A stretch of DNA of 64,000 nucleotides from Mesostigma viride (GCA_009746045.1 RPFO01000117.1:1-64000), one strand, 5' to 3'; shown: positions 10,497-23,200, counted from the first letter of the stretch. Made by a program: numbers and translations. The notes: generated from the letters alone by a model not told the origin.

Positions 10497-10628
10497 AAAA
10501 CCCGTGCACCTTGGAGGTCAGGGGTTCGAATCCTCACTGAGGCAGCTCCGGCGCATTTAGTGGTGCGTGCTCAGCGGCCTAGGCGGATGTCTCGGGCTCT
10601 TCGTCCCCCCTCCACGAGGCCAGGTTTT
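10497..10628 (+). other. Spacer S' (132 bp) with the 3' tRNA half on the plus strand
   Basis: Exact reverse complement of the first spacer. The tRNA half is at 10,497-10,544, directly abutting P2. The B-box GGTTCGAATCC is intact, but the A-box half of a tRNA is missing. Confidence 0.75.
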
Positions 10629-10834
10629 AGTTACGTTAAATAGTGCCGGAACCTTTTGCCGCCTGAGGCAAATCGGTCCGTAACACTATTTTGCCCGGAA
10701 TAACCACTTCCGAGCACCCAAGTTAATTCGGCCGAATTAACTTGGGTGCTCGGAAGTGGTTATTCCGGGCAAAATAGTGTTACGGACCGATTTGCCTCAG
10801 GCGGCAAAAGGTTCCGGCACTATTTAACGTAACT
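10629..10834. repeat. P palindrome, copy P3 (206 bp, perfect)
   Basis: Identical to P1 and P2. Its right end is joined directly to a half palindrome, with no spacer between. Confidence 0.95.
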
Positions 10835-10939
10835 GGCCGAATTAACTTGGGTGCTCGGAAGTGGTTATTCCGGGCAAAATAGTGTTACGGACCGATTTGC
10901 CTCAGGCGGCAAAAGGTTCCGGCACTATTTAACGTAACT
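10835..10939. repeat. Half P palindrome (105 bp), broken at the centre
   Basis: Starts exactly at the central GGCC of a P element and contains one complete arm to AACT. The breakpoint at the symmetry centre suggests hairpin or cruciform cleavage followed by joining to P3. Confidence 0.92.
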
Positions 10940-11071
10940 AAAACCCGTGCACCTTGGAGGTCAGGGGTTCGAATCCTCACTGAGGCAGCTCCGGCGCATT
11001 TAGTGGTGCGTGCTCAGCGGCCTAGGCGGATGTCTCGGGCTCTTCGTCCCCCCTCCACGAGGCCAGGTTTT
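10940..11071 (+). other. Spacer S' second copy, with 3' tRNA half on the plus strand
   Basis: Same 132 bp and same orientation as 10,497-10,628. The tRNA half is at 10,940-10,987. Confidence 0.75.
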
Positions 11072-11277
11072 AGTTACGTTAAATAGTGCCGGAACCTTTT
11101 GCCGCCTGAGGCAAATCGGTCCGTAACACTATTTTGCCCGGAATAACCACTTCCGAGCACCCAAGTTAATTCGGCCGAATTAACTTGGGTGCTCGGAAGT
11201 GGTTATTCCGGGCAAAATAGTGTTACGGACCGATTTGCCTCAGGCGGCAAAAGGTTCCGGCACTATTTAACGTAACT
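11072..11277. repeat. P palindrome, copy P5 (206 bp, perfect)
   Basis: Right-hand end of the composite. The satellite resumes at 11,278 with GTGTGTGCAG, repeating the GTGTG that precedes P1. Confidence 0.95.
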
Positions 11278-14200
11278 GTGTGTGCAGCCGCCCCTTGCGT
11301 GCATGGTGTATGTACATGTGAGTGCCGTTGCCCCTTGCGTGCGCGGTGTATGTACGTGTGTGTGCAGCCGTCCCTTAATTGCGTGCGCGGTGTGTGTACG
11401 TGTGTGTGCACTCGCCCCTTGCGTGCGCGGTGTATGTACGTGTGTGCAGCCGCCCCTTGCGTGCGCGGTGTATGCCAGTGTGTGTGCATGCCGGCCCTTG
11501 CGTGCAAGGTGTGTGTAAGTGTGTGTGCAGCCCCTTGCGTGCATGGTGTATGTACGTGTGTGTGCAGCTGCCCCTTGCGTGCGCAGTGTGTGTACGTGTG
11601 TGTGCAGCCGCCCCGTGGTTGCGCGGTGTATGTACATGTGTGTGCAGTTGCCCCTTGCGTGCGCGGTGTATGTACGTGTGTGTGCAGCCGCCCCTTGCGT
11701 GCGCGGTGTAGGTACGTGTGTGTGCAGCCGCCCCAAGCGTGCGCGGTGTGTGTACATGTGTGTGCAGTTGCCCCTTGCGTGCGCGGTGTATGTACGTGTG
11801 TGTGCAGCCGCCCCGTGGTTGCGCGGTGTATGTACATGTGTGTGCAGTTGCCCCTTGCGTGCGCGGTGTATGTACGTGTGTGTGCAGCCGCCCCTTGCGT
11901 GCGCGGTGTAGGTACGTGTGTGTGCAGCCGCCCCAAGCGTGCGCGGTGTGTGTACATGTGTGTGCAGTTGCCCCTTGCGTGCGCGGTGTGTGTACGTGTG
12001 TGTGCAGCCGCCCCTTGCGTGCGCGGTGGATGTACGTGTGTGTGCAGTTGCCCCTTGCGTGCGCGGTGGTTTTTCGTGTGTGTGCAGCCGGCCCTTGCGT
12101 GCGCGGTGTGTGTACATGTGAGTGCAGCTGCCCCAAGCGTGCGCGGTGTGTGTACATGTGTGTGCAGTTGCCCCTTGCGTGCGCGGTGGATGTACGTGTG
12201 TGTGCAGCCGCCCCTTGCGTGCGCGGTGGATGTACGTGTGTGTGCAGCCGCCCCAAGCGTGCGCGGTGTGTGTACGTGTGTGTGCAGTTGCCCCTTGCGT
12301 GCGCGGTGTGTGTACATGTGTGTGCAGTTGCCCCTTGCGTGCGCGGTGTATGTACATGTGTGTGCAGTTGCCCCTTGCGTGCGCGGTGTATGTACGTGTG
12401 TGTGCAGCCGCCCCTTGCGTGCGCGGTGTAGGTACGTGTGTGTGCAGCCGCCCCAAGCGTGCGCGGTGTGTGTACATGTGTGTGCAGTTGCCCCTTGCGT
12501 GCGCGGTGTGTGTACGTGTGTGTGCAGCCGCCCCTTGCGTGCGCGGTGGATGTACGTGTGTGTGCAGTTGCCCCTTGCGTGCGCGGTGGATGTACGTGTG
12601 TGTGCAGCCGCCCCTTGCGTGCGCGGTGTGTGTACATGTGAGTGCAGCTGCCCCAAGCGTGCGCGGTGTGTGTACATGTGTGTGCAGTTGCCCCTTGCGT
12701 GCGCGGTGGATGTACGTGTGTGTGCAGCCGCCCCTTGCGTGCGCGGTGTAGGTACGTGTGTGTGCAGCCGCCCCAGGCGTGCGCGGTGTGTGTACGTGTG
12801 TGTGCAGTTGCCCCTTGCGTGCGCGGTGTGTGTACATGTGTGTGCAGTTGCCCCTTGCGTGCGCGGTGTATGTACGTGTGTGTGCAGCCGGCCCTTGCGT
12901 GCGCGGTGGATGTACGTGTGTGTGCAGCCGGCCCTTGCGTGCATGGTGTGTGTACGTGTGTGTGCAGCCGGCCCTTGCGTGCGCGGTGTATGTACGTGTG
13001 TGTGCAGCCGCCCCTTGCGTGCGCGGTGTAGGTACGTGTGTGTGCAGCCGCCCCAAGCGTGCGCGGTGTGTGTACATGTGAGTGCAGCTGCCCCAAGCGT
13101 GCGCGGTGTATGTACGTGTGTGTGCAGCCGCCCCGTGGTTGCGCGGTGTATGTACATGTGTGTGCAGTTGCCCCTTGCGTGCGCGGTGTATGTACGTGTG
13201 TGTGCAGCCGCCCCTTGCGTGCGCGGTGTATGTACGTGTGTGTGCAGCCGCCCCTTGCGTGCGCGGTGTAGGTACGTGTGTGTGCAGCCGCCCCAAGCGT
13301 GCGCGGTGTGTGTACGTGTGTGTGCATGCGGGCAATTGCGTGCATGGTGTGTGTACGTGTGTGTGCAGCCGCCCCTTGCGTGCGCGGTGTGTGTACGTGT
13401 GTGTGCACTCGCCCCTTGCGTGCGCGGTGGATGTACAGGTGTGTGCAGCCGCCCCTTGCGTGCATGGTGTATGTACATGTGTGTGCAGCCGCCCCTTGCG
13501 TGCGCGGTGGATGTACATGTGTGTGCAGCCGAACCTTGCGTGCATGGTGTGTGTACCTGTGCGTGAAGTCGCTCCTTGCGTGCATGGTGTGTGTACGTGT
13601 GTGTGCAGCCGCCCCTTGCGTGCATGGTGTATGTACATGTGAGTGCCGTTGCCCCTTGCGTGCGCGGTGTATGTACGTGTGTGTGCAGCCGTCCCTTAAT
13701 TGCGTGCGCGGTGTGTGTACGTGTGTGTGCACTCGCCCCTTGCGTGCGCGGTGTATGTACGTGTGTGCAGCCGCCCCTTGCGTGCGCGGTGTATGCCAGT
13801 GTGTGTGCATGCCGGCCCTTGCGTGCAAGGTGTGTGTAAGTGTGTGTGCAGCCCCTTGCGTGCATGGTGTATGTACGTGTGTGTGCAGCTGCCCCTTGCG
13901 TGCGCGGTGTGTGTACGTGTGTGTGCAGCCGCCCCGTGGTTGCGCGGTGTATGTACATGTGTGTGCAGCCGCCCCAAGCGTGCGCGGTGTGTGTACATGT
14001 GTGTGCAGTTGCCCCTTGCGTGCGCGGTGTATGTACGTGTGTGTGCAGCCGCCCCGTGGTTGCGCGGTGTATGTACATGTGTGTGCAGTTGCCCCTTGCG
14101 TGCGCGGTGTATGTACGTGTGTGTGCAGCCGCCCCTTGCGTGCGCGGTGTATGTACGTGTGTGTGCAGCCGCCCCTTGCGTGCGCGGTGTAGGTACGTGT

Positions 14201-17200
14201 GTGTGCAGCCGCCCCAAGCGTGCGCGGTGTGTGTACATGTGTGTGCAGTTGCCCCTTGCGTGCGCGGTGTATGTACGTGTGTGTGCAGCCGCCCCGTGGT
14301 TGCGCGGTGTATGTACATGTGTGTGCAGTTGCCCCTTGCGTGCGCGGTGTATGTACGTGTGTGTGCAGCCGCCCCTTGCGTGCGCGGTGTAGGTACGTGT
14401 GTGTGCAGCCGCCCCAAGCGTGCGCGGTGTGTGTACATGTGTGTGCAGTTGCCCCTTGCGTGCGCGGTGTGTGTACGTGTGTGTGCAGCCGCCCCTTGCG
14501 TGCGCGGTGGATGTACGTGTGTGTGCAGTTGCCCCTTGCGTGCGCGGTGGTTTTTCGTGTGTGTGCAGCCGGCCCTTGCGTGCGCGGTGTGTGTACATGT
14601 GAGTGCAGCTGCCCCAAGCGTGCGCGGTGTGTGTACATGTGTGTGCAGTTGCCCCTTGCGTGCGCGGTGGATGTACGTGTGTGTGCAGCCGCCCCTTGCG
14701 TGCGCGGTGGATGTACGTGTGTGTGCAGCCGCCCCAAGCGTGCGCGGTGTGTGTACGTGTGTGTGCAGTTGCCCCTTGCGTGCGCGGTGTGTGTACATGT
14801 GTGTGCAGTTGCCCCTTGCGTGCGCGGTGTATGTACATGTGTGTGCAGTTGCCCCTTGCGTGCGCGGTGTATGTACGTGTGTGTGCAGCCGCCCCTTGCG
14901 TGCGCGGTGTAGGTACGTGTGTGTGCAGCCGCCCCAAGCGTGCGCGGTGTGTGTACATGTGTGTGCAGTTGCCCCTTGCGTGCGCGGTGTGTGTACGTGT
15001 GTGTGCAGCCGCCCCTTGCGTGCGCGGTGGATGTACGTGTGTGTGCAGTTGCCCCTTGCGTGCGCGGTGGATGTACGTGTGTGTGCAGCCGCCCCTTGCG
15101 TGCGCGGTGTGTGTACATGTGAGTGCAGCTGCCCCAAGCGTGCGCGGTGTGTGTACATGTGTGTGCAGTTGCCCCTTGCGTGCGCGGTGGATGTACGTGT
15201 GTGTGCAGCCGCCCCTTGCGTGCGCGGTGTAGGTACGTGTGTGTGCAGCCGCCCAGGCGTGCGCGGTGTGTGTACGTGTGTGTGCAGTTGCCCCTTGCGT
15301 GCGCGGTGTGTGTACATGTGTGTGCAGTTGCCCCTTGCGTGCGCGGTGTATGTACGTGTGTGTGCAGCCGGCCCTTGCGTGCGCGGTGGATGTACGTGTG
15401 TGTGCAGCCGGCCCTTGCGTGCATGGTGTGTGTACGTGTGTGTGCAGCCGGCCCTTGCGTGCGCGGTGGATGTACATGTGTGTGCAGTCGCCCCTTGCGT
15501 GCGCGGTGTGTGTACATGTGAGTGCAGCTGCCCCAAGCGTGCGCGGTGTATGTACGTGTGTGTGCAGCCGCCCCGTGGTTGCGCGGTGTATGTACATGTG
15601 TGTGCAGTTGCCCCTTGCGTGCGCGGTGTATGTACGTGTGTGTGCAGCCGGCCCTTGCGTGCGCGGTGTAGGTACGTGTGTGTGCAGCCGCCCCAAGCGT
15701 GCGCGGTGTGTGTACATGTGTGTGCAGTTGCCCCTTGCGTGCGCGGTGTGTGTACGTGTGTGTGCAGCCGCCCCTTGCGTGCGCGGTGGATGTACGTGTG
15801 TGTGCAGTTGCCCCTTGCGTGCGCGGTGGATGTACGTGTGTGTGCAGCCGGCCCTTGCGTGCGCGGTGTGTGTACATGTGAGTGCAGCTGCCCCAAGCGT
15901 GCGCGGTGTGTGTACATGTGTGTGCAGTTGCCCCTTGCGTGCGCGGTGGATGTACGTGTTTGTGCAGCCGCCCCTTGCGTGCGCGGTGTAGGTACGTGTG
16001 TGTGCAGCCGCCCCAAGCGTGCGCGGTGTGTGTACGTGTGTGTGCAGTTGCCCCTTGCGTGCGCGGTGTGTGTACATGTGTGTGCAGTTGCCCCTTGCGT
16101 GCGCGGTGTATGTACATGTGTGTGCAGTTGCCCCTTGCGTGCGCGGTGTATGTACGTGTGTGTGCAGCCGCCCCTTGCGTGCGCGGTGTAGGTACGTGTG
16201 TGTGCAGCCGCCCCAAGCGTGCGCGGTGTGTGTACATGTGTGTGCAGTTGCCCCTTGCGTGCGCGGTGTGTGTACGTGTGTGTGCAGCCGCCCCTTGCGT
16301 GCGCGGTGGATGTACGTGTGTGTGCAGTTGCCCCTTGCGTGCGCGGTGGATGTACGTGTGTGTGCAGCCGCCCCTTGCGTGCGCGGTGTGTGTACATGTG
16401 AGTGCAGCTGCCCCAAGCGTGCGCGGTGTGTGTACATGTGTGTGCAGTTGCCCCTTGCGTGCGCGGTGGATGTACGTGTGTGTGCAGCCGCCCCTTGCGT
16501 GCGCGGTGTAGGTACGTGTGTGTGCAGCCGCCCCAAGCGTGCGCGGTGTGTGTACGTGTGTGTGCAGTTGCCCCTTGCGTGCGCGGTGTGTGTACATGTG
16601 TGTGCAGTTGCCCCTTGCGTGCGCGGTGTATGTACGTGTGTGTGCAGCCGCCCCTTGCGTGCGCGGTGTAGGTACGTGTGTGTGCAGCTGCCCCAAGCGT
16701 GCGCGGTGTGTGTACATGTGTGTGCAGTTGCCCCTTGCGTGCGCGGTGGACGTACGTGTGTGTGCATGCCGGCAATTGCGTGCATGGTGTGTGTACGTGT
16801 GTGTGCAGCCGCCCCTTGCGTGCGCGGTGTGTGTACGTGTGTGTGCATGCCGGCAATTGCGTGCATGGTGTGTGTACGTGTGTGTGCAGCCGGCCCTTGC
16901 GTGCGCGGTGTGTGTACATGTGAGTGCAGCTGCCCCAAGCGTGCGCGGTGTGTGTACATGTGTGTGCAGTTGCCCCTTGCGTGCGCGGTGGATGTACGTG
17001 TGTGTGCATGCCGGCAATTGCGTGCATGGTGTGTGTACGTGTGTGTGCAGCCGCCCCTTGCGTGCGCGGTGTGTGTACGTGTGTGTGCACTCGCCCCTTG
17101 CGTGCGCGGTGGATGTACATGTGTGTGCAGCCGCCCCTTGCGTGCATGGTGTATGTACATGTGCTTTCACTCGCCCCTTGCGTGCGCGGTGGATGTACAT

Positions 17201-20200
17201 GTGTGTGCAGCCGAACCTTGCGTGCATGGTGTGTGTACCTGTGCGTGAAGTCGCTCCTTGCGTGCATGGTGTGTGTACGTGTGTGTGCAGCCGCCCCTTG
17301 CGTGCATGGTGTATGTACATGTGAGTGCCGTTGCCCCTTGCGTGCGCGGTGTATGTACGTGTGTGTGCAGCCGTCCCTTAATTGCGTGCGCGGTGTGTGT
17401 ACGTGTGTGTGCAGCCGCCCCTTGCGTGCATGGTGAGTGTACCTGTGCGTGAAGTCGCTCCTTGCGTGCATGGTGTGTGTACGTGTGTGTGCAGCCGCCC
17501 CTTGCATGCATGGTGTATGTACATGTGAGTGCCGTTGCCCCAAGCGTGCATTGTGTGTGTAAGTGTGTGTGCAGCCGGCCCTTGCGTGCGCGGTGGATGT
17601 ACGTGTGTGCGCACTCGCCCCTTGCGTGCGCGGTGTATGTACGTGTGTGTGCAGCCGCCCCTTGCGTGCGCGGTGTATGTACATGTGTGTGCATCCTTGT
17701 CCTTGCGTGCATGGTGTATGTACATGTGAGTGCCGTCGCCCCAACCGTGCATTGTGTATGTACGTGTGTGTGCAGCCGCCCCTTGCGTGCATGGTGTGTG
17801 TACATGTGTGTGCATCCTTGTCCTTGCGTGCATGGTGTATGTACATGTGTTTGCACTCGCCCCTTGCGTGCGCGGTGTGTGTACGTGTGTGTGCAGCCGC
17901 CCCTTGCGTGCATGGTGTGTGTACATGTGTGTGCATCCTTGTCCTTGCGTGCATGGTGTGTGTACATGTGTGTGCAGCCGCCCCTTGCGTGCGCGGTGGA
18001 TGTACATGTGCGGGCAGTTGCCCCTTGCGTGCGCGGTGTATGTACATGTGTTTGCACTCGCCCCTTGCGTGCGCGGTGTATGTACATGTGTGTGCAGCCG
18101 CCCCTTGCGTGCATGGTGTATGTACATGTGCTTGCACTGGCCCGTGCGTGCGCGGTGTATGTACGTGTGTGTGCAGCCGCCCCTTGCGTGCGCGGTGTAT
18201 GTACGTGCGTGTGCAGCGCCCCTTGCGTGCGCGGTGTATGTACATGTGTGTGCATCCTTGTCCTTGCGTGCGCGGTGTATGTACATGTGTTTGCACTCGC
18301 CCCTTGCGTGCGCGGTGGATGTACATGTGTGTGCAGCCGCCCCTTGCGTGCATGGTTTATGTACATGTGTGTGCAGTCGCCGGCCCCGTGCGTGCGCAGT
18401 GGATGTACTGTGTGTGCAGCCGCCCGTGCGTGCATGGTGTGTGTACGTGTGTGTGCAGCAGCCCCTTGCGTGCGCGGTGTATGTACGTTTCTGTGCATGC
18501 CGGCCCTTGCGTGCATGGTGTATGTACATGTGCTTGCACTGGCCCCTTGCGTGCGCGGTGTATGTACGTGTGTGTGCAGCCCCCCTTGCGTGCGCGGTGT
18601 ATGTACGTGTGTGCGCACTCGCCCCTTGCGTGCGCGGTGTATGTACGTGTGTGTGCAGCCGCCCCTTGCGTGCGCGGTGTATGTACATGTGTGTGCAGCC
18701 GCCCCTTGCGTGTGCGGTGGATGTACATGTGCGGGCAGTTGCCCCTTGCGTGCGCGGTGTATGTACATGTGTTTGCACTCGCCCCTTGCGTGCGCGGTGT
18801 ATGTACATGTGTGTGCAGCCGCCCCTTGCGTGCATGGTGTATGTACATGTGCTTGCACTGGCCCCGTGCGTGCGCGGTGTATGTACGTGTGTGTGCAGCC
18901 GCCCCTTGCGTGCGCGGTGTATGTACGTGTGTGCGCACTCGCCCCTTGCGTGCGCGGTGTATGTACGTGTGTGTGCAGCCGCCCCTTGCGTGCGCGGTGT
19001 ATGTACATATGTGTGCATCCTTGTCCTTGCGTGCGCGGTGTATGTACATGTGTTTGCACTCGCCCCTTGCGTGCGCGGTGTATGTACATGTGTGTGCAGC
19101 CGCCCCTTGCGTGCATGGTTTATGTACATGTGTGTGCAGTCGCCCCGTGCGTGCGCAGTGTATGTACGTGTGTGTGCAGCCGGCCCTTGCGTGCTTTGTG
19201 TGTGTACATGTGTGTGAATCCTTGTCCTTGCGTGCATGGTGTGTGTACGTGTGTGTGCAGCCGCCCCTTGCGTGCATGGTGGATGTACATGTGAGTGCCG
19301 TTGCCCCTTGCGTGCGCGGTGTATGTACGTGTGTGTGCAGCCGTCCCTTAATTGCGTGCGCGGTGTGTGTACGTGTGTGTGCACTCGCCCCTTGCGTGCG
19401 CGGTGTATGTACGTGTGTGCAGCCGCCCCTTGCGTGCGCGGTGTATGCCAGTGTGTGTGCATGCCGGCCCTTGCGTGCAAGGTGGTGTGTAAGTGTGTGT
19501 GCAGCCCCTTGCGTGCATGGTGTATGTACGTGTGTGTGCAGCCGGCCCTTGCGTGCATGGTGTGTGTACATGTGAGTGCAGCCGTCCCTTCCGTGCATGG
19601 TGTGTGTACGTGTGTGTGCAGTTGCCCCTTGCGTGCGCAGTGTATGTACGTGTGTGTGCATGCCGGCCCTTGCGTGCATGGTGTGTGTACGTGTGTGTGC
19701 AGTTGCCCCTTGCATGCGCGGTGTATGTACATGTGAGTGCAGCCGCCCAAGAGTATGTACATGTGAGTGCCGTCGCCCCTAATTGCGTGCATTGTGTGTG
19801 TAAGTGTGTGTGCAGCAGCCCCTTGCGTGCGCGGTGTATGTACGTGTGTGTGCAGCCGCCCCTTGCGTGCATGGTGTATGTACATGTGAGTGCCGTTGCC
19901 CCTTGCGTGCGCGGTGTATGTACGTGTGTGTGCAGCCGTCCCTTAATTGCGTGCGCGGTGGATGTACATGTGCGGGCAGTTGCCCCTTGCGTGCGCGGTG
20001 TATGTACGTGTGTGTGCAGCCGTCCCTTGCGTGCGCGGTGTATGTACGTGTGTGTGCAGCCGCCCCTTGCGTGCATGGTGAGTGTAAGTGTGTGTGCAGC
20101 AGCCCCTTGCGTGCGCAGTGTATGTACGTGTGTGTGCAGCCGCCCCTTGCGTGCGCGGTGTGTGTATACTGTGTGTGCATGCCGGCCCTTGCGTGCATGG

Positions 20201-23200
20201 TGTGTGTACGTGTGTGTGCAGTTGCCCCTTGCATGCGCGGTGTATGTACATGTGAGTGCAGCCGCCCAAGAGTATGTACATGTGAGTGCCGTCGCCCCTA
20301 ATTGCGTGCATTGTGTGTGTAAGTGTGTGTGCAGCAGCCCCTTGCGTGCGCGGTGTATGTACGTGTGTGTGCAGCCGCCCCTTGCGTGCATGGTGTATGT
20401 ACATGTGAGTGCCGTTGCCCCTTGCGTGCGCGGTGTATGTACGTGTGTGTGCAGCCGTCCCTTAATTGCGTGCGCGGTGGATGTACATGTGCGGGCAGTT
20501 GCCCCTTGCGTGCGCGGTGTATGTACGTGTGTGTGCAGCCGCCCCTTGCGTGCATGGTGAGTGTAAGTGTGTGTGCAGCAGCCCCTTGCGTGCGCAGTGT
20601 ATGTACGTGTGTGTGCAGCCGCCCCTTGCGTGCGCGGTGTGTGTATACTGTGTGTGCATGCCGGCCCTTGCGTGCATGGTGTGTGTACGTGTGTGTGCAG
20701 CCGCCCCTTACATGGGCGGTGTATGTACGTGTGTGTGCATGCCGGCCCTTGCGTGCGCGGTGTATGTACGTGTTAATGCAGCCGCCCCTTGCGTGCGCAG
20801 TGTATGTCCATGTGTGGGCAGTTTCCCCTTGCGTGCGCGGTGTATGTACGTGTGTGTGCAGCCGGCCCTTGCGTGCGCGGTGTGTGTACATGTGTGTGCA
20901 GTTGCCCCTTGCGTGCGCGGTGTATGTAAGTGTGTGTGCAGCCGGCCCTTGCGTGCGCGGTGTGTGTACATGTGAGTGCAGCTGCCCCAAGCGTGCGCGG
21001 TGTGTGTACATGTGTGTGCAGTTGCCCCTTGCGTGCGCGGTGGATGTACGTGTGTGTGCATGCCGGCAATTGCGTGCATGGTGTGTGTACGTGTGTGTGC
21101 AGCCGCCCCTTGCGTGCGCGGTGTGTGTACGTGTGTGTGCACTCGCCCCTTGCGTGCGCGGTGGATGTACATGTGTGTGCAGCCGCCCCTTGCGTGCATG
21201 GTGTATGTACGTGTGTGTGCAGCCGCCCCTTGCGTGCGCGGTGTATGTACGTGTTAATGCAGCCGCCCCTTCCGTGCGCAGTGTATGTCCATGTGTGGAC
21301 AGTTTCCCCTTAATTGCGTGCGCGGTGTATGTACGTGTGTGTGCAGCCGCCCCTTGCGTGCGCGGTGTATGTACGTGTGTGCAGCCGCCCCTTGCGTGGG
21401 CGGTGTATGCCATGCAGTGTGTGTGCATGCCGGCCCTTGCGTGCAAGGTGTGTGTAAGTGTGTGTGCAGCCCCTTGCGTGCATGGTGTATGTACGTGTGT
21501 GTGCAGCTGCCCCTTGCGTGCGCGGTGTGTGTACGTGTGTGTGCAGCCGCCCCTTGCGTGCGCGGTGTATGTACGTGTGTGTGCAGCCGGCCCTTGCGTG
21601 CATGGTGTGTGTACGTGTGTGTGCAGCCGGCCCTTGCGTGCGCGGTGGATGTACATGGGTGTGCAGTCGCCCCTTGCGTGCGCGGTGTAGGTACGTATGT
21701 GTGCAGCCGCCCCTTGCGTGCGCGGTGTATGTACGTGTGTGTGCAGCCGCCCCGTGGTTGCGCGGTGTATGTACATGTGTGTGCAGTTGCCCCTTGCGTG
21801 CGCGGTGTATGTACGTGTGTGTGCAGCCGCCCCTTGCGTGCGCGGTGTAGGTACGTGTGTGTGCAGCCGCCCCAAGCGTGCGCGGTGTGTGTACATGTGT
21901 GTGCAGTTGCCCCTTGCGTGCGCGGTGTGTGTACGTGTGTGTGCAGCCGCCCCTTGCGTGCGCGGTGTATGTACGTGTGTGTGCAGTTGCCCCTTGCGTG
22001 CGCGGTGGATGTACGTGTGTGTGCAGCCGGCCCTTGCGTGTGCGGTGTGTGTACATGTGAGTGCAGCTGCCCCAAGCGTGCGCGGTGTGTGTACATGTGT
22101 GTGCAGTTGCCCCTTGCGTGCGCGGTGGATGTACGTGTGTGTGCAGCCGCCCCTTGCGTGCGCGGTGTAGGTACGTGTGTGTGCAGCCGCCCCAAGCGTG
22201 CGCGGTGTGTGTACGTGTGTGTGCAGTTGCCCCTTGCGTGCGCGGTGTGTGTACATGTGTGTGCAGTTGCCCCTTGCGTGCGCGGTGTGTGTACATGTGT
22301 GTGCAGTTGCCCCTTGCGTGCGCGGTGGTTGTACGTGTGTGTGCATGCCGGCAATTGCGTGCATGGTGTGTGTACGTGTGTGTGCAGCCGCCCCTTGCGT
22401 GCGCGGTGTGTGTACGTGTGTGTGCATCGCCCCTTGCGTGCGCGGTGGATGTACAGGTGTGTGCAGCCGCCCCTTGCGTGCATGGTGTATGTACATGTGT
22501 GTGCAGCCGCCCCTTGCGTGCGCGGTGGATGTACATGTGTGTGCAGCCGAACCTTGCGTGCATGGTGTGTGTACCTGTGCGTGAAGTCGCTCCTTGCGTG
22601 CATGGTGTGTGTACGTGTGTGTGCAGCCGCCCCTTGCGTGCATGGTGTATGTACATGTGAGTGCCGTTGCCCCTTGCGTGCGCGGTGTATGTACGTGTGT
22701 GTGCAGCCGTCCCTTAATTGCGTGCGCGGTGTGTGTACGTGTGTGTGCACTCGCCCCTTGCGTGCGCGGTGTATGTACGTGTGTGCAGCCGCCCTTGCGT
22801 GCGCGGTGTATGCCAGTGTGTGTGCATGCCGGCCCTTGCGTGCAAGGTGTGTGTAAGTGTGTGTGCAGCCCCTTGCGTGCATGGTGTATGTACGTGTGTG
22901 TGCAGCTGCCCCTTGCGTGCGCGGTGTGTGTACGTGTGTGTGCAGCCGCCCCGTGGTTGCGCGGTGTATGTACATGTGTGTGCAGTTGCCCCTTGCGTGC
23001 GCGGTGTATGTACGTGTGTGTGCAGCCGCCCCTTGCGTGCGCGGTGTAGGTACGTGTGTGTGCAGCCGCCCCAAGCGTGCGCGGTGTGTGTACATGTGTG
23101 TGCAGTTGCCCCTTGCGTGCGCGGTGTATGTACGTGTGTGTGCAGCCGCCCCGTGGTTGCGTGGTGTATGTACATGTGTGTGCAGTTGCCCCTTGCGTGC

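Larger units (their letters stand above)
9953..11277. mobile_element. Composite palindromic element: P1-S-P2-S'-P3-half P-S'-P5
   Basis: A 1,325-bp insertion in the satellite made only of 206-bp palindromes (P), one half palindrome and 132-bp spacers (S and its reverse complement S'). The satellite reads ...CGTGTGTG before it and GTGTGTGCAG... after it, so GTGTG is a 5-bp target duplication. Removing the insert restores the variant order seen uninterrupted near 13,561-13,680. The whole composite therefore behaves as one insertion. P1 through P3 (9,953-10,834) is an 882-bp perfect palindrome centred in P2. No protein is encoded, so movement would need enzymes supplied in trans. Assembly artefact is the main alternative, but the clean target duplication argues against it. 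Confidence 0.85.
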
